Shown here one piece after another: positions 1-5,952 of a stretch of 8,362 nucleotides of DNA (position 1 is the stretch's first letter; each line of letters starts with the position of its first letter). The notes below the pieces were generated by a model. The model was not told the DNA's origin, searched no databases, and worked only from the letters and a program-made list of their open reading frames with translations. A program made the translations under genes and the position numbers. The stretch comes from CAYRMN01 sp964425575 (lineage in GTDB: Bacteria; Patescibacteriota; Patescibacteriia; 2-12-FULL-60-25): contig CAYRMN010000044.1 of assembly GCA_964425575.1 (NCBI GenBank), positions 1 to 8,362 on the forward strand, read 5' to 3'.

Positions 1-7
1 ACAGACC

Positions 8-36
8 TTGCCCATTTTCATAATCAACGTTAAACT
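8..36 (+). promoter_or_regulatory. Possible sigma70-type promoter for the zinc-finger/lspA operon
   Basis: TTGCCC at 8-13 and TAAACT at 31-36 are separated by 17 bases. Transcription would begin near 43, leaving a leader of about 26 bases before the ATG at 69. The leader is pyrimidine-rich (TTTCTCTTTTTTCCTCACCT, 49-68) and contains no SD. A second possible -10, GATATT at 45-50, would give a leader of about 11 bases. The match is moderate and was found by eye. Confidence 0.4.
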
Positions 37-68
37 GTCTGAAAGATATTTCTCTTTTTTCCTCACCT

Positions 69-446
69 ATGACATCCTCACAATTGGCTATTTTCAAAGA
101 CCTTCTCCTGGAGGAACAAAAGCGACTCGAGCGCGAACTTGGCGATATTGGTACTCAAAGTGATCCAAAGGAGCCTGCGCATTTTGAGACAAATTACCCA
201 GAAAGTGGAAGCAGCTCAATCGATGATAACGCCGCTGAAGTTAGCGAGTATGCTGATGAACTTTCCATAGAGGCCCGCCTTGAAGCGGAGTTACGCGACG
301 TTCAAAAAGCCCTTGCTGCTGTAGAAAAAGGTGTGTATGGCACGTGTAAGTATTGCGGTAAAGATATTGATGTGAAACGTCTCGAGGCACGTCCAGCTTC
401 TTCCAGCTGCATTGACTGCAAGAAGTTGCTGACTCAGGAAATGTAA
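69..446 (+). CDS. TraR/DksA-family C4 zinc-finger protein
   Basis: This 125-residue protein has the TraR/DksA architecture: a charged, helical N-terminal part (about 5-90), likely a coiled coil, followed by a C4 zinc finger with C93, C96, C114 and C117 in the spacing CX2C-X17-CX2C. The stretch around 52-88 (acidic, with NAAEVSEYADEL) is typical of the short DksA-like proteins common in CPR genomes. Classical DksA and TraR bind the RNA polymerase secondary channel and modify promoter responses, but I see no good match to the DksA coiled-coil tip, so that activity is not assured here. The ATG at 69 has no SD; the upstream bases are almost all pyrimidines. The stop lies 3 bases before lspA, so the two are almost certainly co-transcribed. 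Family assignment is firm; function is inferred. Confidence 0.9.
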   Translation: MTSSQLAIFKDLLLEEQKRLERELGDIGTQSDPKEPAHFETNYPESGSSSIDDNAAEVSEYADELSIEARLEAELRDVQKALAAVEKGVYGTCKYCGKDIDVKRLEARPASSSCIDCKKLLTQEM

Positions 447-449
447 CCC

Positions 450-920
450 ATGCCGTGGCGCATCGCCTGCCTTCTCACCCTGGTCATTGCTCTTGACCGT
501 GCAACAAAATTATTTTTTATGCAGTCCGCACCGCGCGGACTGTCTTTGTTTTCAAGTATCATCAGCATCACGCGTCATCGAAACTTCGGCATCATTGCAA
601 ACGTCCCTGTTCCACTTCTCTTAGTTCTGGGATTCACATGTATCGCCCTCATTTTTTTGCTCCTTCTCCTCTTCCAGGCGTACCGCGCAAAACATACTGA
701 GGAGTGCTACGCTATCGCATTACTCATCGGAGGTGCTATTGGAAATTTCTGGGATCGGGTTCAGTGGGGTTTTGTCTTTGACTGGATTCTCTTATTTCAT
801 ATCTCGGTCGTCAATATTGCTGATATCTGTATTGGAGTAGGTTTATTTTGGCTTCTTCGCCGCAAACGGCTCTTCGCATCTGCCGCCTCGCTACTCGATA
901 GTCTTTTTTTCATGCCGTAG
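450..920 (+). CDS. lspA: Lipoprotein signal peptidase (signal peptidase II)
   Basis: This 156-residue integral membrane aspartyl protease cleaves the signal peptide of prolipoproteins just before the lipid-modified cysteine. Hydrophobic segments lie at about 5-22, 53-78, 86-100 and 118-137, fitting the four-helix LspA fold. Family motifs are visible: LDRATK (D16), RNFGI (N45, G47), GGAIGNFWDR (94-103), and the two probable catalytic aspartates D111 (in VFDW) and D125 (in NIAD). Length is normal for the family. The ATG lies 3 bases after the zinc-finger gene's stop, and a weak SD (AGGAA, 436-440) sits inside the end of that gene, suggesting translational coupling. The next gene downstream encodes a likely LspA substrate, though it appears to be a separate transcription unit. 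A run of seven T at 993-999 follows, but I could not build a convincing terminator stem before it. Confidence 0.95.
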   Translation: MPWRIACLLTLVIALDRATKLFFMQSAPRGLSLFSSIISITRHRNFGIIANVPVPLLLVLGFTCIALIFLLLLLFQAYRAKHTEECYAIALLIGGAIGNFWDRVQWGFVFDWILLFHISVVNIADICIGVGLFWLLRRKRLFASAASLLDSLFFMP

Positions 921-951
921 CCAGCTGACCCGTTCTTTGCCTCCCGTGTCA

Positions 952-972
952 GTCCTGAGCTTGTCGAAGGAT
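952..972. repeat. Fragment of a CCTGAGC...GTCGAAGGA dispersed repeat
   Basis: GTCCTGAGC at 952-960 followed by TTGTCGAAGGAT at 961-972 matches the ends of the longer inverted repeat at 8268-8362 (GTCCTGAGC and GTCGAAGGA). Repeats of this type are widespread between genes in many environmental bacteria. Here only one arm is present, between lspA and the lipoprotein gene, so it is probably a decayed copy. Confidence 0.6.
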
Positions 973-1028
973 CTCCTCTGATGGTTAGGCGCTTTTTTTC
1001 GTATGAAAAAATGAGCAAAATAAAACAT

Positions 1029-1057
1029 TTGACACGCTTTTCAAAATGCCGTAGCGG
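1029..1057 (+). promoter_or_regulatory. Possible promoter of the lipoprotein gene
   Basis: A perfect -35 hexamer, TTGACA, lies at 1029-1034. The base composition 17 bases downstream gives only TAGCGG (1052-1057), a poor -10; TAGATG at 1058-1063 is better but 23 bases away. The -35 is convincing and the -10 is not. Confidence 0.35.
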
Positions 1058-1088
1058 TAGATGTAGGTGCAGGAACACAACGATTCAC

Positions 1089-1094
1089 AAGGAG
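1089..1094 (+). promoter_or_regulatory. Shine-Dalgarno site deciding the GTG start at 1102
   Basis: AAGGAG lies 7 bases before a GTG codon and sets the start of the lipoprotein gene. It is the only strong SD in front of a recognised gene in this window; most other genes have weak ones or none. Confidence 0.75.
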
Positions 1095-1101
1095 AACGAT
1101 C

Positions 1102-1995
1102 GTGAAGAATCACAGAATGTACTGTTTGTTTGTGGCTATGTTGCTCTCGCTCTTCGGTGCAGCGTGCCGATCCGAGGACCAGTCGTACAGTCAAGAGACT
1201 CACGAGGACAGTCCGCAGCCCGATCAGGGATCAGGCAAAGAGCAACCGGATGGGTCGAATGGTCCGTGGCAGCCAGGCAGCATCAACTTCATTCCAGCTC
1301 CCGAGCAGAGCTCGAGCGGTAATGGTCCATCCTATCAAGAATACGTGACCGAGATGAGAATCGTAACTGGGTGTGGTGTCGACGATCCGGACACGGTCTC
1401 CGTGGCCAAAAATCACGCGGCTGCATCAGGCTGCGAACGGATCTCCGTCACGCTGTTGCGTAACGACGACGGCGACCTCTACGAAGTCGCTGCGCCTGTG
1501 CAGTGGTCGATCACCAATGTCCAAGCTGTTTCGCTCAACTGTTTGAATGGGCCACAGGATGATCTGTGCCACTTGCTCGGCCATCAGGACAGCTTCGATA
1601 CCGATCCGGAAGGCGACAGCGAACCGATGACGGATCTGAACATCTGTGCGCTGAATAGCTGCCCAACGCCGCAGCCCGCCGACTGCGAGCCAAAGATCTG
1701 CATGTCTCTCAGCGTGGCCTCAGTTGTCAATATCGAGGGCACCTGGGTCTTCAATCCGAATATGATGCCGCCAGGTCAGTCCGTCTCCATCCTCCAGGAC
1801 GGACGCTCGTTCAGTGATGCGTGGGTCGGCATCAAGAACGGTCTTGTACAGGGCAAGGCCGTGAGCTTCGAGCTCGACGACTACATCTATCTCGGTCAAT
1901 TCTATCCGGATCGCAATCACATGACCGGCGTGGTCATCGATCAGCTGAACAACAATAGCGTACTCGGCAACTGGACCGCAGTGCGAATCCCCTAG
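1102..1995 (+). CDS. Predicted secreted lipoprotein of unknown function
   Basis: This 297-residue protein begins with a signal peptide (basic MKNHR, hydrophobic 7-19) ending at FGAAC, with C22 as the probable lipidation site. The -3 residue is Gly rather than the usual Leu, so the lipobox is not ideal. Residues 23-80 are a low-complexity linker rich in Ser, Gln, Gly, Pro and acidic residues, typical of a surface tether. Residues about 84-207 hold eight cysteines (91, 111, 147, 156, 182, 187, 195, 200), enough for four disulfides, and a stretch (VQWSITNVQAVSL) that resembles bacterial Ig-like (Big) domains. Residues about 211-297 look like a small beta domain bracketed by GTW (213-215) and GNW (289-291). 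I do not recognise a named family. Two 60-base lines counted by hand are 57% and 62% G+C, against 47% for one line of tig, so recent acquisition is possible. It is probably a monocistronic unit with its own SD and terminator. Confidence 0.85.
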   Translation: MKNHRMYCLFVAMLLSLFGAACRSEDQSYSQETHEDSPQPDQGSGKEQPDGSNGPWQPGSINFIPAPEQSSSGNGPSYQEYVTEMRIVTGCGVDDPDTVSVAKNHAAASGCERISVTLLRNDDGDLYEVAAPVQWSITNVQAVSLNCLNGPQDDLCHLLGHQDSFDTDPEGDSEPMTDLNICALNSCPTPQPADCEPKICMSLSVASVVNIEGTWVFNPNMMPPGQSVSILQDGRSFSDAWVGIKNGLVQGKAVSFELDDYIYLGQFYPDRNHMTGVVIDQLNNNSVLGNWTAVRIP

Positions 1996-2040
1996 GGGGC
2001 TGACTCTTCTCATCTAGCAGCCCCCACATTCTTTTGTTTT
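1995..2040 (+). terminator. Intrinsic terminator after the lipoprotein gene
   Basis: GGGGGCTG (1995-2002) pairs with CAGCCCCC (2018-2025) as eight perfect pairs with a 15-base loop. A T-rich but interrupted tail (TTCTTTTGTTTT, 2029-2040) follows. The stem begins on the last base of the stop codon. Confidence 0.75.
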
Positions 2041-2045
2041 CCATC

Positions 2046-2125
2046 TGTCATTCCCACGAAGGCGGGAGTCTTGCTCCATTCATCCGAGTCGACGGATTAA
2101 GATTCCTGCCTTCGTGGGAATGACA
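2046..2125. repeat. Long inverted repeat of the GTCATTCCC...GGCGGGA type
   Basis: Arms at 2046-2072 and 2099-2125 are inverted copies over 27 bases with two differences, both tolerated as G-U pairs in RNA. Each outer end reads TGTCATTCCCACGAAGGC on its own strand. The 26-base centre contains a smaller hairpin, ATCCG/CGGAT. Sequences of this kind are common dispersed palindromes in environmental bacteria. It ends 19 bases before the comM start and follows the lipoprotein terminator. No transposase is nearby, so any movement would need an enzyme encoded elsewhere. Confidence 0.85.
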
Positions 2126-2144
2126 CCTGATGCTTTTCCATTCT

Positions 2145-3662
2145 ATGGCCTCCACCATTCTTACATCTTCCATTATTGGTCTCGATGGCTATCAAGTCGC
2201 AGTTGAATGTGATATTTCACCAGGACTGCCGGCGTTTCTCGTGGTTGGCTTGCCGGATACGGCCGTGCAAGAAGCGCGCGAGCGGGTAAAGAGCGCCATG
2301 AAACATTCGGATACTCCATTTCCACGTACCAAAATTACCATTAATCTCGCTCCAGCTGATCTCCGCAAAACCGGAACGTGTTTTGATCTGCCAATTGCCA
2401 TTGCTATTCTGACTGCACATGGTGACCTTCCTGCTCGTGACCCTTATGACTGCATGCTGATCGGAGAACTAGCGCTGGATGGACATCTGCGTCCCGCTTC
2501 AGGATCGCTATCAACCGCCCTACTTGCCAAACAACTTGGAATTAAAGAGTTGATCGTACCAAAAGAAAATGCGACGGAGGCCATGCTCGTTCCAGATGTA
2601 ACTATCTATGAGGCCTCAACCTTACGCGAAGTGGTCGATCATATTGCTGGTCGTGCCAAGCTTCAACTCGCCAAACCCGGAAATTTCTCTCTCCGATCTC
2701 CGAATATTTCTTATCCAGACATGTCAGCTATTCGGGGCCAAGAACAAGCAAAGCGCGCACTTGAGGTTGCCGCAGCCGGTGGACATAACATCCTCCTGCA
2801 AGGACCGCCAGGTTCAGGCAAAACACTGCTCGCAAGGACCTTTCCCGGAATCTTGCCGGAACTTACACATTCGGAAGCTCTTGATATCACGCGTATTCAC
2901 TCTGTCGCCGGCGTACTCTCACGTGACGGGCTCTTGGCAGAACGCCCGTTTCGCTCTCCGCATCATTCCGCGAGCGGAGTAGCTCTCGTAGGTGGAGGAT
3001 CGGTTCCTAAACCTGGGGAAATTTCATTGGCGCATCGAGGTGTCTTATTCTTAGATGAATTTCCTGAGTTCTCCAGAGCCGTGCTGGAGAATCTGCGCCA
3101 GCCACTTGAAGACGGTTTTGTCACCGTTTCTCGTGCTCAAGGCACCGTACTCTTCCCGGCTCGTTTTCTCCTCATTGCGGCCATGAACCCTTGCGCCTGT
3201 GGCTTTGCCTCAGACCCAGACAAAGCTTGTGTCTGTAGTCCGCTACAATTACTCAACTATCGAAAGCGTCTATCCGGTCCGTTGATGGACCGGCTCGACC
3301 TCATGATCGAAGTCCCAAAAGTTCCGACCGAACGACTGGTTGACCTAGCCCCAGGAGAAGCTACGCCCTCTATTCGCGATCGAGTCCAACGGGCACGTAA
3401 TCTACAGATCGAACGCTACCGAGGATTGAATCTTCTTACCAATGCCGAGCTCACCAGCGATCAAGTTCGACGTCTTGTAACCATCTCAGAGGCTGGTCGG
3501 CTACTACTGAAACAGGCGGTAGACACCTATCGCCTGTCCGCCAGAGCCTATTTTCGCATCTTAAAGGTCGCTAGGACTATTGCTGATCTTGATGACGCGA
3601 TCGAACTCGAAGATCGGCACATCGCTGAGGCGCTTCGCTATCGCCAAAATACAGAACTCTAG
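2145..3662 (+). CDS. comM: ComM/YifB-family Mg-chelatase-like AAA+ ATPase
   Basis: ComM is a hexameric AAA+ motor that in naturally transformable bacteria promotes branch migration of incoming DNA. I place the start at the ATG at 2145, because family members begin just before a SSxxGLD-like motif; the in-frame ATG at 2130 would add five residues. From the 2145 start the protein has 505 residues, normal for the family. The N-terminal ChlI-like domain covers about 5-120 (GLPAFLVVGLPDTAVQEARER), the AAA+ core about 188-400, and the C-terminal Mg_chelatase domain about 405-500 (SARAYFRILKVARTIADL). Walker A is GPPGSGKT (220-227), Walker B is VLFLDEF (300-306), sensor 1 is AMNPCACG with further cysteines at 362 and 364, and GPLMDRLD follows. 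No SD is visible. It stands alone here; other competence genes are not in view. Confidence 0.95.
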   Translation: MASTILTSSIIGLDGYQVAVECDISPGLPAFLVVGLPDTAVQEARERVKSAMKHSDTPFPRTKITINLAPADLRKTGTCFDLPIAIAILTAHGDLPARDPYDCMLIGELALDGHLRPASGSLSTALLAKQLGIKELIVPKENATEAMLVPDVTIYEASTLREVVDHIAGRAKLQLAKPGNFSLRSPNISYPDMSAIRGQEQAKRALEVAAAGGHNILLQGPPGSGKTLLARTFPGILPELTHSEALDITRIHSVAGVLSRDGLLAERPFRSPHHSASGVALVGGGSVPKPGEISLAHRGVLFLDEFPEFSRAVLENLRQPLEDGFVTVSRAQGTVLFPARFLLIAAMNPCACGFASDPDKACVCSPLQLLNYRKRLSGPLMDRLDLMIEVPKVPTERLVDLAPGEATPSIRDRVQRARNLQIERYRGLNLLTNAELTSDQVRRLVTISEAGRLLLKQAVDTYRLSARAYFRILKVARTIADLDDAIELEDRHIAEALRYRQNTEL

Positions 3663-3957
3663 AAAATGAGCCTTTTTGGGCTTAAAAAACAGTTTTTTAA
3701 CCAACCCGATTGACCGAAATCCCATTAATTGCTACCCTTTCTGAACCAAAACACGACCTTTTACTTTTATCAGTCTAAGTCATAAGCGCACACGGATCTA
3801 TCGCTTTTCGGGAAGAGAAGGACATATAAGCGGTGTCTGCGGTTCGCATGAGAGGTCTTCTATTCCATTCCAATTCAAACAACTCGCCACCTCGGCTGCT
3901 ATCGCCCTATTTCGAGCGGTTCGTTGGTTAAAACGAAAACTACAGCATGCTTTCTCA
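3663..3957 (+). other. Intergenic region: promoter, leader and coding-like sequence before the M23 gene
   Basis: These 295 bases hold no complete gene. Just after comM are two weak hairpins: AGCC/GGCT at 3669-3682 and an all-A/T stem TTAAAAAA/TTTTTTAA at 3682-3700, which might end comM transcription but is not a standard terminator. A promoter follows at 3710-3738. From 3745 the frame of the M23 gene has no stop, and from about 3862 it reads like protein (PFQFKQLATSAAIALFRAVR and onward) with no ATG, GTG or TTG until 3958. An AGAGG SD-like sequence at 3851-3855 precedes an ATT at 3862. A separate frame has an ATG at 3848 that runs only 27 codons. The true peptidase gene probably starts in this region. 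Confidence 0.55.
3710..3738 (+). promoter_or_regulatory. Promoter of the LysM/M23 peptidase gene
   Basis: TTGACC at 3710-3715 and TACCCT at 3733-3738 are 17 bases apart, and TTGC directly precedes the -10, giving an extended TGC-TACC element. The promoter at 5396-5424 has the same TGCTACC core and the same spacing. Transcription should start near 3745. Confidence 0.6.
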
Positions 3958-5310
3958 TTGTTAGGACGAGTATTTTTACCGATCGTGAGTCTCTTCGTTC
4001 GCTGGTGCATTTTGCCAGTGTATCGACTCATTGTTCTCTGTAAACTCCGTTTTCAACGCTTGGCTATTCCCGCACGAAGCCTTACGCTCTTCTTTGTCAG
4101 TAGCCGCTACTTATTTCATATTGTTCTAGGAGCGGCCACGATCGCCACCATTGTGGTCAATCTTGAAACGAGACAGGCTTCTGCGCAAGACATTGGACAA
4201 AACAGCCTGCTTTACGTACTCACCACCAATTCTGAAGTTGAAATCGTCAAAGAGATAGCCTCTACGAACTCCACACCGGCCAGTGTCAGCTACTTGGCTG
4301 ATAAAACCATGATCGCTGTTCCACATGTTGACTTTGACTATGATACTGGAAGTGATCAACTCGTTGATGAGAGCGTTCCTGGCGCCATTCGTGCCACACC
4401 AATCGCAGAACAACTCCCCTCGACTACCCATGCTCCTCGAACAACCGTAGAAACCTATGTCGTAAAAGATGGAGACAGCATTGGTTCTATTGCCGATTCC
4501 TTTGGAATCAATGTTGGAACGCTGCTCTGGAGCAACAATCTAAGCAAAAATCAATTTATTCGTCCTGGAGATACCCTGAAAGTTCCTCCGGTGTCAGGCA
4601 TCCTCGCCACCGTCAAAAAAGGCGATACTCTGGGCGATCTGGCGACACGCTACGATGGAAATGAGGAGGAGATTCGTCAGTTTAATAACATCGTTGATGA
4701 CACCACGCTTTTGGCCGGTGCTGAAATCATGATCCCGGGTGGACGACCGCCGCAACCAGCTCCAACTTTTGTAGCCATCGCTCCATCTCGAAAACAATCA
4801 CCAACACCGGACACTCGCCGAATCATTCCTACAAACCCTCAACAAAATAACGGGAGAGAAGATAGCGGCGACCAAGAGCCAACCATTCCAAGTGCTCCTG
4901 CTCCTGCAACGCAAAAACCAGCTGACGCAGATACAAAGGCCATACCAAACACTCGCCTGCTCTGGCCGACCAGTGGTCGTGTCATTACTCAGTACTACGG
5001 CTGGAAGCACACTGGTGTGGATATTGATGGCGACTTTACCTCTCCTTTATATGCGGCTATGGATGGAGAAATTATCACTGCTGGTTGGAATACAGGCGGC
5101 TATGGACTTCAAATCATGATCAAGCATCCAAATGGAATGACCACGCGTTACGCGCATTCCTCGAAGCTATTCGTAAAGGTTGGTGACCAGGTCAAAAAAG
5201 GACAGGTGATCGCCATGATGGGTTCAACTGGCCACTCAACCGGCTCTCACTTGCATTTTGAAGTGTATGTGAACGGAAAACGGACTAATCCTCTGTCGTA
5301 TATACGGTAA
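3958..5310 (+). CDS. Membrane-anchored peptidoglycan peptidase with two LysM domains and an M23 domain
   Basis: From a TTG at 3958 this is 450 residues, but the true N-terminus probably lies upstream, since the frame continues as protein-like sequence with no normal start. Residues 5-30 and about 52-68 are hydrophobic, with basic residues between, and likely anchor the protein in the membrane. Two LysM domains follow at about 166-210 and 217-260, giving peptidoglycan or carbohydrate binding. A Pro/Gln/Asn-rich linker covers 262-330, and an M23 (LytM-like) zinc endopeptidase domain about 332-446. The zinc site is intact: H351 and D355 (HTGVD), and H431 and H433 (HLHFEV); H400 (RYAH) is the usual extra active-site histidine. 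The enzyme would cut peptide cross-links in the cell wall. It has its own promoter (3710-3738) and a strong terminator (5339-5373). No SD precedes the TTG. Confidence 0.9.
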   Translation: MLGRVFLPIVSLFVRWCILPVYRLIVLCKLRFQRLAIPARSLTLFFVSSRYLFHIVLGAATIATIVVNLETRQASAQDIGQNSLLYVLTTNSEVEIVKEIASTNSTPASVSYLADKTMIAVPHVDFDYDTGSDQLVDESVPGAIRATPIAEQLPSTTHAPRTTVETYVVKDGDSIGSIADSFGINVGTLLWSNNLSKNQFIRPGDTLKVPPVSGILATVKKGDTLGDLATRYDGNEEEIRQFNNIVDDTTLLAGAEIMIPGGRPPQPAPTFVAIAPSRKQSPTPDTRRIIPTNPQQNNGREDSGDQEPTIPSAPAPATQKPADADTKAIPNTRLLWPTSGRVITQYYGWKHTGVDIDGDFTSPLYAAMDGEIITAGWNTGGYGLQIMIKHPNGMTTRYAHSSKLFVKVGDQVKKGQVIAMMGSTGHSTGSHLHFEVYVNGKRTNPLSYIR

Positions 5311-5338
5311 GCACCTATTTGCACAATCTCACATTTTG

Positions 5339-5373
5339 CATAAAAGACGGCATAAACCGTCTTTTATGTTTTT
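5339..5373 (+). terminator. Strong intrinsic terminator after the M23 gene
   Basis: CATAAAAGACGG (5339-5350) pairs perfectly over 12 bases with CCGTCTTTTATG (5357-5368), loop CATAAA, followed by TTTTT (5369-5373). It separates the peptidase gene from the RNA locus. The A-rich left arm could also let it work on the other strand. Confidence 0.9.
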
Positions 5374-5395
5374 AGCGTAGAGAAGACAAGCCTTA

Positions 5396-5424
5396 TTGAC
5401 ATGTTCTTCGATCCGTGCTACCTT
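5396..5424 (+). promoter_or_regulatory. Promoter of the structured RNA locus
   Basis: A perfect TTGACA at 5396-5401 and TACCTT at 5419-5424 are separated by 17 bases, with TGC directly before the -10, an extended -10 arrangement. Transcription would start near 5431. No protein-coding gene follows before the terminator at 5895. Confidence 0.7.
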
Positions 5425-5430
5425 CTCAGT

Positions 5431-5925
5431 ACCTTAGAAAGGAGGTTGGCGTGAGTACGAATCTCTGATTAGTTGTCAGGACGCCCCTCCGTTGTACTTC
5501 AAACGTCGTTCAACAATGGAGTTCTCGTTTCTACCTAGTGCCATAGGCGTAACGACAGCTACGGGGTCGTCGTGAGATGTACCCCAAACTGAAAGGAACC
5601 TTCTCAATAAAGGTCTGAATGCGTTAGCACCGACATCCAGACGCTCGCAGAAAAGCGCGCGAGAATATCAGTGGTGCAAGTATCTGGGCTATGAGCCAAA
5701 CTTCCTGTATGACCGGTTTGTGCTTTGTTGAGCGCGGCATACGGGTAGGGGTACGAAATTCCGGCCATCATCCGAGGCGCACGGAAGGATGAGGCTGGGT
5801 GGCTGTCAGTCCACAACTTGACCCAGGCGCCGTTCGCCTGGAAAGGCAAGGAACGGCCGGAGACCACGCCGAGGGAGTGAGTGGGACTACACAGGCGAGC
5901 TGGTTGGCACCCGGCTCGCTTTTTT
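5431..5925 (+). ncRNA. Candidate large structured non-coding RNA, family unknown
   Basis: About 495 bases between a good promoter and an intrinsic terminator have no credible protein on either strand but many stable helices. By eye: 5487-5495 with 5513-5521 (9 pairs, one G-U); 5704-5711 with 5738-5745 (8 pairs, one G-U); 5761-5773 with 5787-5798 (12 pairs around one bulged A at 5767); 5823-5829 with 5835-5841 (7 pairs, 5-base loop). The loop CCGTT at 5830-5834 can also pair with AACGG at 5852-5856, a possible pseudoknot. I searched for the conserved boxes of RNase P RNA (GAGGAAAGTC, ACAGAA), tmRNA (TTCGAATCC, tag codons), the SRP RNA core and group II intron domain V, and saw none. It could be a divergent member of one of these, or a new class. 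The + strand is inferred from the promoter and terminator. Confidence 0.6.
5895..5925 (+). terminator. Intrinsic terminator of the structured RNA locus
   Basis: GCGAGCTGG (5895-5903) pairs with CCGGCTCGC (5911-5919) over nine bases including one G-U, with a 7-base loop, followed by TTTTTT (5920-5925). It sits 155 bases before the tig start codon, and tig has its own promoter downstream, so the RNA appears to be a free-standing unit rather than a tig leader. Confidence 0.85.
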
Positions 5926-5952
5926 CATACAACGAATTTCATTTTTCCGTCG

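Noticed and set aside
993..999. Terminator of lspA at the T-run
   Set aside because: Only short, distant complementary words (GCCT/AGGC) precede the seven T, not a compact stable stem.
797..1078. Minus-strand frame of 93 codons overlapping the end of lspA
   Set aside because: It overlaps the conserved end of lspA and a repeat fragment and has no recognisable protein features.
981..1322. Plus-strand frame of 113 codons overlapping the lipoprotein gene start
   Set aside because: It is out of frame with the signal peptide gene, which has a clear SD and domain structure. Its own sequence is Arg/Ser-rich shadow translation.
2046..2125. CRISPR array or insertion sequence
   Set aside because: Only one inverted pair is present, with no direct repeats at regular spacing and no transposase or cas gene.
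5604..5867. Open frame of 87 codons on the minus strand inside the RNA locus
   Set aside because: Composition is not protein-like, I see no SD or known motif, and it lies opposite several stable stems between a + strand promoter and terminator. It is most likely chance.
5431..5925. RNase P RNA, tmRNA, SRP RNA or group I/II intron identity for the structured RNA
   Set aside because: The conserved boxes I know for each were looked for and not found. A GAGCCAAA run near 5692 faintly resembles a group I Q element, but no matching P, R or S elements are present.
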